From Poa pratensis (taxonomy: Eukaryota; Streptophyta; Magnoliopsida; Poales; Poaceae): a stretch of 64,000 bases of DNA. The stretch spans positions 29,942,678-30,006,677 of the forward strand of contig CAMZMU010000115.1 of assembly GCA_947311845.1 (NCBI GenBank), given 5' to 3'. The position numbers and the translations under genes are program-made. Below, piece by piece: positions 1 through 13,070 of the stretch. Under the pieces are notes generated by a model. It was not told the origin of the DNA and ran no database searches. It saw only the letters and a list, made by a program, of their open reading frames with translations. Positions within the stretch are counted from its first letter, which is position 1. The number at the start of each line of letters is the position of its first letter.

Positions 1-168
1 CCGCCGCGCCGGCGCCATGACACCAGAGGAGGAGGAGGAGAAGACATTGCGGAAGCTGAACCGAAAGCCGCCGGCACCCTTGCCGTGCGGCGCCTCCGCC
101 TCCGCCGCAGCGGGGCCGTGGTGGAGTTGGTGGTAGCTGAGGAACAGCATCGACGCGCTCGGGGCCAT
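1..168 (-). CDS. 5' end of an unidentified protein-coding gene (partial, runs off the left edge)
   Basis: An open minus-strand frame starts at the ATG at 168-166 and stays open for 56 codons to the window edge. The start has a good context (gcgATGGCC). The predicted N-terminus begins MAPSASMLFLSYHQLHH, then an Ala/Glu/Gly-rich stretch, then FRFSFRNVF followed by a serine run. A TATA box about 140 bases upstream on the same strand supports this as a genuine gene start. I do not recognise the protein. It points the same way as the FIP1 gene to its right, so it is not a divergent pair. Confidence is limited because only the first exon edge is visible; the frame, the start context and the TATA box are what can be seen. 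Confidence 0.5.
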   Translation of the reverse strand, partial: MAPSASMLFLSYHQLHHGPAAAEAEAPHGKGAGGFRFSFRNVFSSSSSGVMAPARR

Positions 169-227
169 CGCCTAGCTATCGACTTTGCTGCGATCGATTC
201 TCAGGACGAACACGACGGTCTTGGTCT

Positions 228-287
228 TGGATTGGATTGAATGTAGTAGTCGGATTGGATAGGGTTGGATTGGATAGGATTGGATTA
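228..287. repeat. GGATTGGATA-type simple repeat in the predicted 5' leader
   Basis: About six imperfect copies of a GGATTGGAT(A) unit lie in tandem between the TATA box and the start codon of the left-edge gene. On the transcript this would be a pyrimidine/adenine-rich leader (CCAATCC repeats). Confidence 0.55.
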
Positions 288-304
288 GTAGTTCCCGCTT
301 GCTG

Positions 305-316
305 GGTATATATGGG
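305..316 (-). promoter_or_regulatory. TATA box of the left-edge gene
   Basis: On the minus strand the sequence reads CCATATATACCC, a standard plant TATA box, about 140 bases before the ATG at 168. A start of transcription near 280 would give a leader of roughly 110 bases containing a TCC/AATCC-type simple repeat. Confidence 0.45.
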
Positions 317-329
317 GTCCGGACTCAGA

Positions 330-1545
330 GGTGATTGTATACGGTAGGTGGGTGTGCCGGAGTTTTGGGGGAAACCAGTGGGCTATCTTTAGATTCCATT
401 GCGCTGTCACTGGAACCTGCAGTCGTGAGCCTGTGGGAGGCGCCCCCGGTTTCATGTGCGCGCACTACGGGGAGACGACGAGCAAAGCGGGTGCCGTCAC
501 GAGGCAGCACACGCCGTGGATGGTGGAGAAAGCTGATCCATCGGCGGAACGGCGACGGATGGTTTGTGGTGGGTGGGAGCGCGCGCCGGCACGGGCAACG
601 GCGCGGCGCCTCGTGGGAGGTCACAACCGGCGTGTGCCGAGCTCGGATCTGCCCATGGTTTTTATGATGTTCTACTGAAACGCCCTGCCCCGTAGAAGGG
701 GAGCAATTTCACTACCTCGCTGGATAAATCTCGATGTGCAAGCTACCAGGAGAGCACTACATAACTAGTACTAGATCACCAAGCATGCAACTTCAAGTGC
801 TAAAATTCAATTCGGCCAGGTTATATAGATGGTGGCATCATCAACTCAGCATTGATAAGCAAAATTTCTGGGGAGCTAATGTACATATACATGGCTAATC
901 AACAAAATCTAAACAAGTATTCCCTTTAACTAGAACTGCCTACAGGTAGCGCTGTCCAAAAACATTCACTGCACTACTCTTACTATAAGGTATCTTGCTG
1001 CATCCCAGGCACGCCAGCCAAAGATTTATCAGAATGTACATACAACATATAGTAATATCAAGCATACATGGTAGTGCTCATAGCTCATAAAACTACTGAG
1101 ATCTCCAGCTGCTGATCCTCGCATCACTGGGATCAGTAAACAGCATGCTCCAGCCAGGTGCTTCTGCAGCAAGCACCGCAGAGCAACCACCAAAGCTCTC
1201 AAGTACTGTATCACCATGTCGGAGTAGCGGTTGAATCAACTGGGAAACTCCAGGGTGACTGCTTCACATAAAGTCCCCATTATCTATGGGGAGTTTGGTG
1301 GCAACAGTGCCACACATTTTCGATCCCCGGAATCAGGAAGGGAATGGGGAAAATACAGTATCCAGGTCCCCAGCCACAAATCAACATGTATGTGTATGGT
1401 ACAACTACAGATCTAAGTTATACATGAGAGATCATACATCAATTCAACTTTCAGTTGTAACAGGAAAGGCATTGTGTGAGGTCCGACCATCTGCCATGAG
1501 CTCTGCTGCGACTTCTTCAGACGAGGATATGATTCCAACCTCCAA
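330..1545. other. Intergenic stretch and 3' flank of the FIP1 gene
   Basis: No conserved coding frame is visible. The part from about 420 to 650 is GC-rich with overlapping chance frames on both strands. The part next to 1545 should hold the FIP1 3' untranslated region, but I could not place a convincing poly(A) signal. Confidence 0.4.
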
Positions 1546-4500
1546 TCAACTCCCAGTCCACCTCCTCTTGCGAGCTGGTCGCTCTGGCTTCACTTCAGTA
1601 TCTGCAGCAGGAGATTCATTCTGGGGGTCTGCACTTCAGTATCCGCCTTCTTGTTTTGGGGTGCCTCCTTCTCGCCGGGCATAGGAAGTTTGAAACGTTC
1701 ACTTCTTCTCTTTAGCCTCTCAACCGTGTCTAGATGCCGTTCACGCTCCTCAGCTGTCTTCTCAGACGCTTGTCCATTATCGCCACTGCTCTTGAGGTCT
1801 GAGTTGCCAACTATAGCAGGAACATCAGATTTACCTGACGCGTCAGCAGTGGGGGTTGAACGTCCGCTTTGATTGAAGGAAATATAGGTGTAGCTTCATT
1901 AGCAACATTACTGTAATCTATCTCTTTGTGGCTTGTCCATCGCTCCAACTTAGACCGACCCCTTCTTGAATCCTCGGTGTTCTCATCATCTGACATGGCT
2001 TCTTCTTCCCCTTGTTTCACAAATGAATCATGTCGTTGAGGATTCTTGCTTGTCTTGGATGACGTAGCATGATCCCTACCATTTTCTTGCTCCCTCACTC
2101 CTTTGATCTCAACCTATACAAAGTTTTATTTGCATTCGTGTTGAGGAGGGTGAATAATTCAAAGAGTTAAACTAATATGTAAAAAAAAAGCTCACAAGCA
2201 GTAAATTTCCTTACAAAAATTGATACGCTTATAAATTTACCCATGCCGTGCTCTTCATTTTCAAGTAGCACCACGTTTTCTTTGCAAAAGAACAATGCTC
2301 GTTTATGTCAACAGATAAAATTTTCAAGTAGCATCAAGCTTTAACCGTTATCATTTAAAAGAGACCATTGCAGATGAGTAAACACAGAAATCAATTCATA
2401 CATGTCCACATGAATCACATCTACCACTTACTTGATTCTTATTCACATGGGACTATATGCATTACAGATAAAAAGCAAGAGGTCTTGGCACTCATAAACA
2501 AGTGGATCTTATCACGGGTAATAATTATCCAGGCAAATCAATAAATGGTCCACGATCATTGAGAACACACTGGTTGAATTTTATCTGAAGTTTCTAGTGG
2601 CTGATTGTAAATCGTTACATACGTATGCCAATTTTCTGCCCAGGCGACAAAGATTTACATGCATCAGAACTCACAAGCAATCAACAGGTACATCTTTTAC
2701 AGTAGCAGATAGGGCAAGGACCAGCCCACTTGCTTTAAAATTACCTAGTGCATAAAAGAGAAAAGTCTACATTTTAGCAGAACTACAATATATGCCCCAA
2801 ATGTGCTGTGTACCCTTAAGAGGACAAAGACTATGGCTCGGCAACTAATTATTCCATAGTATTGTTTATATAACTTTTGTGGCAATATTTACTATCAAGA
2901 TTGTCATTATTTCAAAACCGCCTACCTCACCAACCCCAAACTCCCACTCCAAGAAATAAATCTATGTGGTTATGCTCTTGCTCCGGTACAAGAAGTTCCA
3001 TGAACTTTGCAATGATGCACCAGATAACTACAATGTTTCTATTTAGCAACTGGTCCCTTCCTCGAATCTGATCTCCCCACGATCTTGACTGGTCAAGGTC
3101 ACGTATAGACCAACATTCAAGCCAAAGCTCTTGTTAGTTGGTACCCTCTGTCTCAGCCTAAGACTGCCTATTCAACAACAGTCTGTGACTACCCACACAG
3201 ATGTGTGTCCAAGGACCAACACTGCTTCATTCCATCAACCACTGTCACACTTGATGGGCACCACTGTGAAAGATGAATGTCACCACAGTGTCCAACTGAA
3301 ACAAGCTGGTGTTAATGTACAAAAGTTGAATGGTTAATGATAGTTTCTTCGGGGGGTAGAATGAGTGGCGGATGTTTTCTTGTATTGTGTTTCTGCTTGT
3401 CAATACGCCTTGATGTCCCCTAGGAGAAATTCTATCCCAAAACTAACTATAACTAGTTTATTAGTTGTTTAGCTAACCCAAATGTACTAACAAACACTAG
3501 TAAACCCTCATATCAATCTACTCTTCACCTGCAGGGCCACACAGTTCTGCTGTGAGGTCACCTGGTCAACCTCTAATATTTTTCTTGACAATGGCAAACA
3601 TCATGTGTTTCAATTTCTAAAGACCAATCCACCACTTCCTTTCGGCAAGTAGCCAACTAACCATGCCGATTACGCATAGGAAAGAGTTTGCACTATGTCT
3701 AAAGGTGCCTTTGATTTGTTTAAAACAATAAAGTGTGGTTTATTTGGAACCATTGCAGTGAATTGGTGGGCACTCAAACAGTAATATAAAACACAGCAAC
3801 AAATCTGACCATATTCAACTTGTTAATTTTACTAATAGAAATATAATATGGCACTTGGGTATTACGATTAGGACATCTAACATCTTTGGCAGAAGACTAA
3901 AAAAAGCCAGCAAAAGAATTATGCAAACAACTTCACTGACTGGCCCCAAACACATGTAAGTACCCACTTGTCACCAAATATGCAACACAATTTTGCTTCA
4001 AATAAGAACCACGCAGCATGGAAATAAAAGCCCTTTCAAAGAAACAAGGTACAAGCCCTATGTGCATGTTAAGTATACATCCTATCATAAGCACATACTA
4101 TCTGCATTGCAATATCTTTTGTAACAATAGAAGGAATAAAATCAGATACTACTCTGTTTCAAGTCAGCTGTCTCAAGCACCTCACCACCTTCTGGTGAAT
4201 ATGTGTAATCGCCTGAATTTCTAGCGCCTATGTCTTTCAAAAGTTACTTTCAACAAGAATTTCATACCTTCCCACTACGATGGCTTTCATGGTCTTCACG
4301 CCGTCTCTTGCTAGATCTGTGAAGATCTTGCTCATTAGGCTCAGAACCTCTGCCCTTTCTTGTGCTCTCCCTGTGCTTATCCTTACTAGCTTGGCGAGCA
4401 TCAGAACTGCTAGATAGACGCTTATTATCATGGTCTTATTAAGTGTTTCTTGCCTTGAGTTCCTTTCACTGCTATTTGGAATGTCATCACGTGGACGGAC

Positions 4501-7500
4501 ATCGAGCGCCCTTTATTCTGAGTGTTGTTTTCTTCTGCACCTTGACCTCTCCTCCCGGGTTCGTTTTGTTTGCTGCGCTCTTGGGTTTCTTTGCTCAGTA
4601 ATGCAGATCGCGATTCATCCTTCTTCCTACCACCACTGACAAGTTTGTCATCTATAACCCGTCCACCTCGACCAGTTCCTCTCACTTCTTCTCTTTGAAG
4701 GATCAGTGTGCTTTCATGCTTAGGCCTCTGCCTATCATCCTTTTCTCTCTGTCGCCAGTTGTCCTCTTTGTTCTTGGCATAATTACGATCATCAGCCTTC
4801 TCCCGCATCCGAACACTATCATCTCTTCTTTTCTGATCAATTCCGTCATCTCGTTCTCTCTTCCTTCTGTTCAGATCATCCCTTCCTCTATAACCGTGCA
4901 CTGTATCTTCATTCTCAGGTTTCATTCTCCTTATGTTCTCTTCATCCTTCTTTCTTTTGATTTGAGAATCGTCTAAATTTTCACGACGATTCAAAACCAT
5001 ATCACCGCGCTCTCTTTGTCTAGAACCCCTCAAGTCACCAACATCCAACAATTTCCTTGAATGAGGATCTTCATCCCTGTTGTTCCTATCAATAGGTCTC
5101 GCCTTATTTCTATGCCTTGCACCAACTTCAGCATTGTAGTCGAGTCTCAAATCTTCCTCTTTACCTCTTCTGTTGTGCACGTTGTCTTCTCTCCTCTGCA
5201 AAATTTCTGTTTCTCTTACCCGATCATAACTTTTACCGCGCATGTCCCGATCCCTGTTCACATGAGGGTGGTGTATGTCCTCCCTACCTTTAGAGGCCAG
5301 TGTCTTTTCTACGTCAGGTTTGACGTCTCGAGTATACACATCCTTTCGACGGGAATCGCGTTCTTCTCCATCATGATGCCTTCTCGCATCATTTACTCGC
5401 CTGGATCGCCTATCTTGCAGAACTTCTTCACCAGATTCAAGGCGTTTCAGGTGATCTTTGCTGCTACCAGACCTCCCTCCTCTACTATTTTCACCATCCA
5501 GTGTCTTCATTTCGTCCTGATCACTACTATTGAGTCCAGGAGGCTGCTCAGCCCTAGAATTTAGCTTCCTTTTTTTACTAGAATGATCCATGTTATCGCC
5601 CTCGTTTATAGCATCATCACTGTGAGGTTCTGAGATAGCATCATCACCATCCACTTCAGCACTATCAACCAAAGCAAGCCTATCATTATCAGCAAACTGA
5701 TCTTCCGTGCTCAGCTTGTCTGTCGTTTCATCAGCAACTGTAGGTGACTCTTCTGAGCCATCCTTAGTTTCTGAGTCATCAACAGGGTTGTTCTCTCTCT
5801 GGGTATCACGGCGTCTCTTTGAAGATGTTGATTGGCGGGGTACATCATTGGAGCTTTCAGTTTCTCGGCTAGGATTTACACCCAGAGAGTATCCTTTCGA
5901 CCTTCAAAGAATAATTTGAGTGTAAGCATTAGAAATACAACCTTGACAAAAAAAATAGCTGAGGGAAGTAATGTAGAAAACCATTTAAGAGAATTTAAGT
6001 GCACAAATAGAGTAAATGAAATAATTAGAAAAGATACAAGAAATAGGGTGGAGCATATGCTAGAGAAAACAGAACGATGATCCTTTGAAAATCTCAGGAA
6101 TCCACATTCTGGGCATTCCCCTTCAAGTTCGGCAAGAAACAAATGAAATACTGCAGGGTTTGGATATAAAGAGAGAATATGGACTACATGGAATGACAGC
6201 CCATGAATTAGGTGACCTTGCATGTGAACAGTGGTAGAAAGGGTATCATTCTGGCTGAATTGTTGTCCACTTGGCTCTGTAGGTCAGAACATCTTGGCCA
6301 TAGACTGGTCAAGTATAATGAAGATGGGATGTGCAATGATCTTATCATGGAAGTTAGTAGATATTGAAGAGAGGAGCGCAGTGGATATTGAAGAGAGGAG
6401 CGCGACACAAAGTGGTGGGATCTAGTACAAATTGAAATCTCAATAGAAGAGAAGGCATCTAATTATTGAACAATATTCCTCGCGACGTGGATTAAAAAGG
6501 GAGTGGAAATTAGATAGTGGGGCGCAACTATTTAAAATAGAAGATCTGATGTGAAATTTTAGCTCAAAAAGTTGGTGTGATGCTTGCCAAACTTAACCTA
6601 ACTACATTCAAGAAATCCATCTGTAAGTTTCATGATTTGTGAAGAAAAAAGTCATAAGTCATAGCCGTCCATTTGATTATTATTTGGAACGGACGAAAAG
6701 AAAAGAGAACGCCACACACTCGCATCCTTTGCTGTGAAGAGTGAGACCACACATCTTGCTTGGAAAGACAGGTCATCTGCACCTTCCATAAGTTTTTTTA
6801 CAATTTGTTGAGGATCGAAAATGTAGCTTCTTTAAGTTGTTTAGTTAGCCGATTCTAATAAGCACTCCGTATACAGATTGTATCAAAAGTGAATACCCAA
6901 ATGATAAAATTGGTAAAGCAGAAGAAAACGAGATTACGATAATCTACTGTAGTGTCAAATGCAGCACAAATAATTTAGTCAAGGATCAACAATTGTGGAT
7001 ATAGCATGCATACCTCACTGCACGAGAAGGAGAACCCTTTATTTTGTACTTGGACGGGGAACGGCCATGGACATCTGGAGCGAGCATATCACTTTCAGAT
7101 GAGACAGGCAACCTTCTGGTGCGTTCTGCTTTTTTTCCCAAACTGGAATTATAATGAGAGTTATTCGTCTTCTCTGATGTATAGACCCCGCTCTCCTCGA
7201 CACCATTGCTTCTTTTGTTACCTCCTTCAGAATCCTTCTCAGACTGATCCACTGAACTATCAGCAACTATTGGATCATCCGATGGAGCCGCGCACACAAT
7301 CTGAAAATGAGGCAATGCTTGCAATTGAAGAGCTCCGACCTCCGAGTGATAAGAATTTCAACATATGCCAAATCAAGATGACAGCTTACCTCTATAACAG
7401 AATCTGATTCACGCATTCGAGGTAAACGTGTATCAGCAGACGGAAAGCGTTCTACAAAACTAGTTTCAACTTGTATAGGTCTGCCTGCCACCTGGAGAGA

Positions 7501-10500
7501 AAAATACTCTTAGTAGTTGTATAAAGAGTGAAAATGTGACATAGCACATGTAAAAGAACAAAAACACAGCTATGGAAAGTTGTCTATTATTTCTAAGTTG
7601 CAATAAGGAAATAAATTTTTGTGGTATTTAAGAAAAGGACAACTCAAAACTACAGAACGAGTACTGAAAAGACACACATGGTTGTGTGTCAAAAATCGCT
7701 CTGTGATACATGTACCAAGTGTACAATAGAATGTGTGAGTACACAAATAATAATGATTCAGATAACATCTGTAAAGTCATCCATGGAATGGCATGGAAGA
7801 TTACCAAAAATGTGAACCAAATACATGTACGTAAGAGGTGAGGGAGCTTTATACCGCTGTTGTTGGTCGGATGCTTGTAGGAGCTCTCACTTGGGTACTG
7901 AAATCTGTATGCCCATTATCTACTTTATTACGATTATCAGCAGAAATGTCATGATGGCCAGTTGCAGCAGCTAGCTCTGGTGGCAAATCTGGATCGTAAA
8001 CCTGAATGAAACCAATATAAAACACTGTTCATCTCGCACAAAAGTGCATAGCTTGCATATGGTCGATGTTTTAGGAAATGGGTTACAACGAACCTGTTCT
8101 GAGCGCCCACTCTCGTACACCCGTATTCTAGATTGCATTGTGGACTCCAATCGTAGTTGGTCCTGGTGAAAAGTATAATAGCAGTTTACAAAAGGATAAA
8201 ATAGAAGCAAAAAACAACTACGTTGCTACCAAATGTTAAACAAGGACTGACAATTTGCTTGCAATAGTCTTTCCACTTCTCTTCATCAAGCCCAAAGTTA
8301 AAGAACTCTGAAATATCGGCACCAGGGTATTTCCATGGTTTCTCCTCAAATGCGGTGTCAACGTCAATTTCATAAATTGCCCTGAGCCAAAATAAACTAT
8401 TATTAGGAGAAGAAAATAATAATAAGCATAAATATAACCAAAGGTTCAATTAAGCTCTCGGCGCGCTAATTTGAGCGTTTTGCTTTTCTCTTTTCTGAAG
8501 GATTGAAGCGCTAAGCGCATGTTTAAGCGCAGTTGAGCGCTAGGCGTTTTGCTCCGCTCAGCGCTTAAGCGCGCTTTATAAGCTTGAATATAACAAATAT
8601 CCAAACGTAACTGTACTAACAACAGAAAGCATGCAGATTATCCCACACACACGCACAGCGAGCAACTACTATGTCGTTCTCTTGACTCTGCGTGCTTGAG
8701 AATTGAGGATGCTACGTGTATTCAATGCATTAAGTTGAGTTTTCCTCCAATAGCTTGTCTGTTATATACTCCCTCTGTTTTTAAATATAAGATGTTTTAG
8801 AATTTGTCCACATTCATATGCATAAAAATGTACCTAGACATGTTTTAATGTGTATGTTCACTCATTTTAGTATGCATCTAGACAACATGTAAAACACCTA
8901 AAACATCCTATATTTAAAAACGGAGGGAGTAGTTGGTAAATATGTGAATGCCATTAACCAACAACTCCTCATACGACCATATCTAAGTTGTCCAATAGGA
9001 GGTGAGAATATACAAGCTTGCTCTCTGTTGCTAACTTGGAGCCTGTGGACAGGTTGTTGCTTCATGTACATACACCAACAATCATCTCACAACTTGTGGA
9101 GATTCAGTAATGTACTATTCTTGCCTTTAAAACTGATTGTGTGTGGTGAATAAAAAAGATGCATTTACCAATTGCCAGATATATTTCATCTGTGTTTTGA
9201 TCGCACAAACATATTCAATTGAACATGTTTCTAAACAAACTGAATATTTAAGTGCACAATAGAAGGCCTCGCCAACAACGGAGTACACGTTTTTTTTGGG
9301 AGTTTTAATAGGGAGAATGGATTATCTGAGTCAAAGTTTAGTTGCTACATATCATATGACCGTTTCTTCATACGCAAATTGTTGAAGTGCCTCATCGCTC
9401 TTACTAAACTGGTTTCTAATCCTAATATGAAACAACTCCTTTTGAAACGATCGAACTACCCTGCTCCCTTCCCAGTTCCTCCCAGCCCCCAGTCCTCCCT
9501 ATCCAGCACCCCAGGCCTCCCAGGCTTCTCTTTCTGCTCTCTGTTTCCATCTTATCTCCCTACCAATTCAACCAAAACTCTCTACCTAGTACCAAAATGG
9601 ATCCATAACTCTAGTTAACACAGAAGGAAGGACCCATAACTCTCTACTTAACACAAAAATGGATCCATAACTATGTACTTAGCACAAAAAGTAATCTTGG
9701 GATACACAAAGTGTTCCTCCTCAGTTATACGATCATCCAAATGTAGTGCCCAAGACCATCCATTTTTTATGCCACAATGTGATTATGCTAATCAACATGA
9801 ACAGTGACAGCACGATGCAATTCATAATCTCATAAATAGATGACTTGGTTTCAGTGCACTTCATGAGCAAAAGTAAGCAAGACAGTGTATCCAGATGAGT
9901 GTTTGTTATGGAAAAGTGGCAGTATACAATTTCATAACTAATTCGGAATTTATGCTAAAAATGGGCCAGCCAAGATAAGCATGCTCACAACTGCAAAAGA
10001 GTTTGCAGCAAGGAAGCATAAATTGAACAGCAGATTTTAGCATGTCTGCCCATTAACTTACTTGTGAGGAGGAAGTGTGAAATCTAGCCCACCACCAAAA
10101 CCACGACCTGAACCACCCCATGGAGTTACAGCATAGCCTGAATAACCTTTATTCATGCCCCTACCAGCACCAGGTCGCCAGTCACCTCTTCCTCGGCCAG
10201 AAAAGGGGCCAGGAGGTCCAGGTGGACGGAACTGGCCAGGAGCACTAATAGCTCCACCGCCAGGAGTAGCGCCAGGTCGTACATACTACAAGAGGGAGAA
10301 CAAATATCATCAAAATAAACAAAGGAGAGAGTTTAACAAGTAAAAGAAGGCGAAAGAGAACGCATAACTCCCTAATAACAACTTTCCAAGTACTTAACAA
10401 GTTAACATCATCCTTTCGCAAACAGTCAAGCCATGAGAACAGATGATGATGAGTGAATATATAAAGACCATATACGCATACCGCAAAACACCATGTAATT

Positions 10501-12484
10501 CGTGAAATGAACTTGAACTTCACTTGCTTTCAGTATTCAATTGAGATTTCTATGCTTTCCATTGTTGCAATATTTTGACAATGATTTGCAAATATCTGAT
10601 CCAGCTTCAAGGATAGCTTGACAAGCAATTTTTATATTCAATATAACAGCACATGCACTTGTGCATAGAGTTTTATCATTGACTTGCGTCAGATTTAATC
10701 TCACATGGAGACACGGTAGGAAGCCAAGTTTTCAGAAAACCAAAAGTTCAAGCCCCTAAAAAATTCAAGAGCAAAACAGATGACTGGGAAATTTCCAGGT
10801 CATTAGTATGTAATTTGATTTTGTTATGCTAGAGCTGATCAGTTATATTCTGGCAGATATTGGCATCGAAAAGATCAGTTACAACTGCACTTAAATCAGC
10901 GAGGTGTTCTTACATTTCTGTGATCATATAGGGCCTCTAACCACAGTCAGATGACCATTAGTTATAAGAAACTTGCGTACAGGATTGTTAAACTCTCTCC
11001 CGAGGTAGATTCAATATTTGTGTTCACGGCAACTCACCTGATTTCTGGCGCAGTGTCGAGTTTAGCACTGATAAAATTAACTGGGACTATCTGGCCTATA
11101 TTTCGGGAGTTATCACTTAAGCGGGTATGGCCGGGAAGTGCTGTAACTTGAGTACGTACAGCCAGGTTAATAAGACTGTTAGGACAAAGCCTGAGAAATG
11201 GGCTTGGCAGGCAAGATTAAGTACAACGTAGTGACTACTCTTTGAGCTAGGTTATGTCAACTAATGTGTGCCTTGTCTCTTGCTAGATTGGACCAGCTGC
11301 ACTCCTTTTCACTATCTTCTAGCATGAAATGATCGAGGTGTTCCTCAAAATGGCTGACATCATCTGCATCACATCAGCATCTGAAATGAAGTTACTGACC
11401 TGAAACTCAGTGACCAATCTGCATCGATACTGCCATCTTGATAACTATTTCGTCAACTTAACAAAGAGTTATAACTCCACCACAGATATTAAACATTAAG
11501 AGGGATGAAATCCTCAAAGTTGCTATATGAAAGCACGAAATAGAAAATGTAAAATAATTGCATTTCCCTTTTTTCGTTATATGTTATATATGCATTGCAT
11601 TTACAGTTTACATTGTCGGATGGTAAGCAGGAAAGCCAAAGAATCTAAGAAAGAAGCTAAACTTTATCAGGAATTTACACAGTACAACGTAAAGCATATT
11701 GAGTTGCAACCGTCTCCCTCTGTGGGGGTGGGCCGAGCGCATCTTCTTGGCCCGAATAACTGACCTTGAACATGGAATTGTGCTGCGGGTGGAACCCCTG
11801 GCCGCCGCCACTGTACCCGATCCTCCCTCCAGGCATGGGCATGGTCTTCCCAGGCTCACCGCCCTCTTTTCTCTCTCCGTCGGGCCCAGCCGCGGCTCCG
11901 TCCTCCACCCACTCCTGCTCCTCCATGCCGGGGATGTGGGGGCCATCGGCGATGATGAGGTCCAGCCCATCCTCGTCGTCGCCTTCGTCCTCCCCGAGCC
12001 GCCGGCGCCCGTCCGTCTCGTTGAGCACGATCTGGATGTCGTCCTCGCTGTCGCTGTCCCAGTCCTCGCTCCCCGCCGCGCCGGCCGCCGCCGACGAGGA
12101 GAGCCCCGGGATGGCCGCCCCGGGGTCGTCCGCGCCTAGCCCCATGAGCGGATCGGGCTCCTCCGCGGCGGGGAGCGGCTTCGCATCAACCTCGCGCTTC
12201 GCGGGGGGCGCACCGCCGTCGTCGTCCTCGTCGACCCAGTCGGCGGTCGGGTCGACCCCGGCGACGGGGTCGCTCCCTCCTAGAATCCAATCATCGTCGT
12301 CGTCCTCGTCGTCAGCGACGGCGGCTGCTGCCGCGGTCGAGGCGGGGGCTGGCGCGGAATTAGGGTTTGGGGCCGGGGCCGGGGCGGCGTGGGGTGGGGT
12401 TTCGGCGGGCGGCGGCCTGGAGGGCTCGGACGTCGGGAGGACGATATCCGTGTAGAGGTCTCCGAACTCGTCGTCGTCATCCAT
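1546..12484 (-). CDS. FIPS5: FIP1-like pre-mRNA 3'-end processing factor (FIPS5 type), nine exons, four frame breaks
   Basis: Fip1 proteins bridge poly(A) polymerase and CPSF in the nuclear cleavage and polyadenylation complex. Exons on the minus strand, each with GT and AG borders: 12484-11765, 10285-10062, 8381-8252, 8162-8094, 8001-7855, 7491-7390, 7300-7014, 5901-4268, 2113-1546. Phases agree at every junction, and the total is about 1,294 codons, close to the roughly 1,200 aa of the Arabidopsis FIPS5 protein. Residues 1-240 are acidic and Pro/Ala-rich. Exon 2 is Gly/Pro/Arg-rich. Exon 3 (about residues 316-358) holds the Fip1 motif, WKYPGADISEFFNFG followed by EEKWKDYC. Exon 8 is a long charged Arg/Asp/Glu region, as in plant FIPS5. 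The C-terminus is basic (RPARKRRWTGS). The frame breaks near 4503, 4432, 1851-1855 and 1623-1627 are each one missing base; with them the exon phases close exactly. Read literally, translation stops early in exon 8. I favour an intact gene with consensus errors over a pseudogene, because all splice sites are preserved. Confidence 0.88.
2114..4267 (-). other. FIP1 intron 8 (2.15 kb)
   Basis: AT-rich intron between the GTATGA donor after 4268 and the TATAG acceptor before 2113. No coding frame, MITE or RNA gene recognised. Confidence 0.6.
6357..6402. repeat. 24-base tandem duplication in FIP1 intron 7
   Basis: Two near-identical copies of a unit containing GATATTGAAGAGAGGAGCGC sit head to tail. 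They lie within the 1.1-kb intron 7013-5902, which otherwise shows nothing recognisable. Confidence 0.6.
8452..8590. repeat. AGCGC-rich imperfect inverted-repeat element in FIP1 intron 2
   Basis: About 130 bases dense in AGCGC/GCGCT words, sharply different from the AT-rich intron around it. The left edge (AAGCT...GCGCGCT...TGAGCG) is repeated in reverse complement at the right edge (reading inward AAGCT...GCGCGCT...TGAGCG). This could be a small foldback element. I do not recognise the family. Confidence 0.45.
8769..8929. mobile_element. Stowaway MITE (161 bp) in FIP1 intron 2
   Basis: Ends CTCCCTCTGTTTTTAAATAT and its inverted counterpart ATATTTAAAAACGGAGGGAG, with TA target duplications at 8767-8768 and 8930-8931. 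This is the hallmark of Tc1/mariner-derived Stowaway elements of grasses. No coding capacity. It lies within intron 2 (10061-8382). Confidence 0.92.
9568..9692. repeat. Imperfect tandem repeat, about 35-45 base unit, in FIP1 intron 2
   Basis: Three to four degenerate copies of a unit built from CTACTTAACACAAAAATGG and ATCCATAACT follow one another. Probably slippage within the intron. No function inferred. Confidence 0.5.
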
Positions 12485-13060
12485 GGCGGTGGCGAGATCG
12501 GGGTAGGCGCGTGCCGGAGGCGGCGGGCGAGATATGTGAGGGAGGACGGGGGCTCGCGGGGTTCGTTTCGGAGCCGCCTATTAGAAGGCCTCTCGGTTTT
12601 TAGGGGTTCCTTACTGAAAATTTAACTGCGAAGATCTCGAATAAGATCAGGCAGTCACCAATTCACCACGGTGTGTACCACTTCTCGATTTTCTATCATC
12701 TACTCACTGTACTCTACTAGACACACTAGGTTTTGCTCAGATGTACGTGCAGGGCTGGTGCCCGAGTTAAGCATAGAGAGACTGCATAATCAACACCATG
12801 AAACATGGATTTTGTCTGTTATCATCGAGTGAATATTAAAGATTCACATACTCAAAGTTCTTGTTATTTAATCTGGTTCTCAATTCTTACATGAGCACCA
12901 GTCTATTTCGTGTGTGTTTTTTGCTGGTACGGTCTATTTCGTGTTTGGCAATATAAGAATTCAAATTCATCGCAACTTCTAGGTGTCTTGCGAAATACCG
13001 TCAATATAGGTGTAACGCCGTCAATGCACAGAGTGAATCAGAGGGGCGGGGTGGGGAAAC
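12485..13060. other. Upstream region of the FIP1 gene
   Basis: GC-rich leader and proximal promoter up to about 12600, then AT-rich intergenic DNA. I see no clear TATA box, common for broadly expressed genes. The word TCTATTTCGTGT occurs twice near 12900-12950. Confidence 0.4.
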
Positions 13061-13070
13061 CCCCCCCCCC

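Noticed and set aside
1811..2098. Separate short minus-strand gene
   Set aside because: It is FIP1 exon 9 read up to the one-base break near 1851.
4430..5564. Plus-strand open frames up to 167 codons
   Set aside because: Antisense of the charged Arg/Asp/Glu-rich FIP1 exon 8.
11766..12455. Long plus-strand open frame rich in Ser/Pro/Ala
   Set aside because: It is the antisense of FIP1 exon 1. GC-rich acidic coding sequence leaves the opposite strand open by composition.
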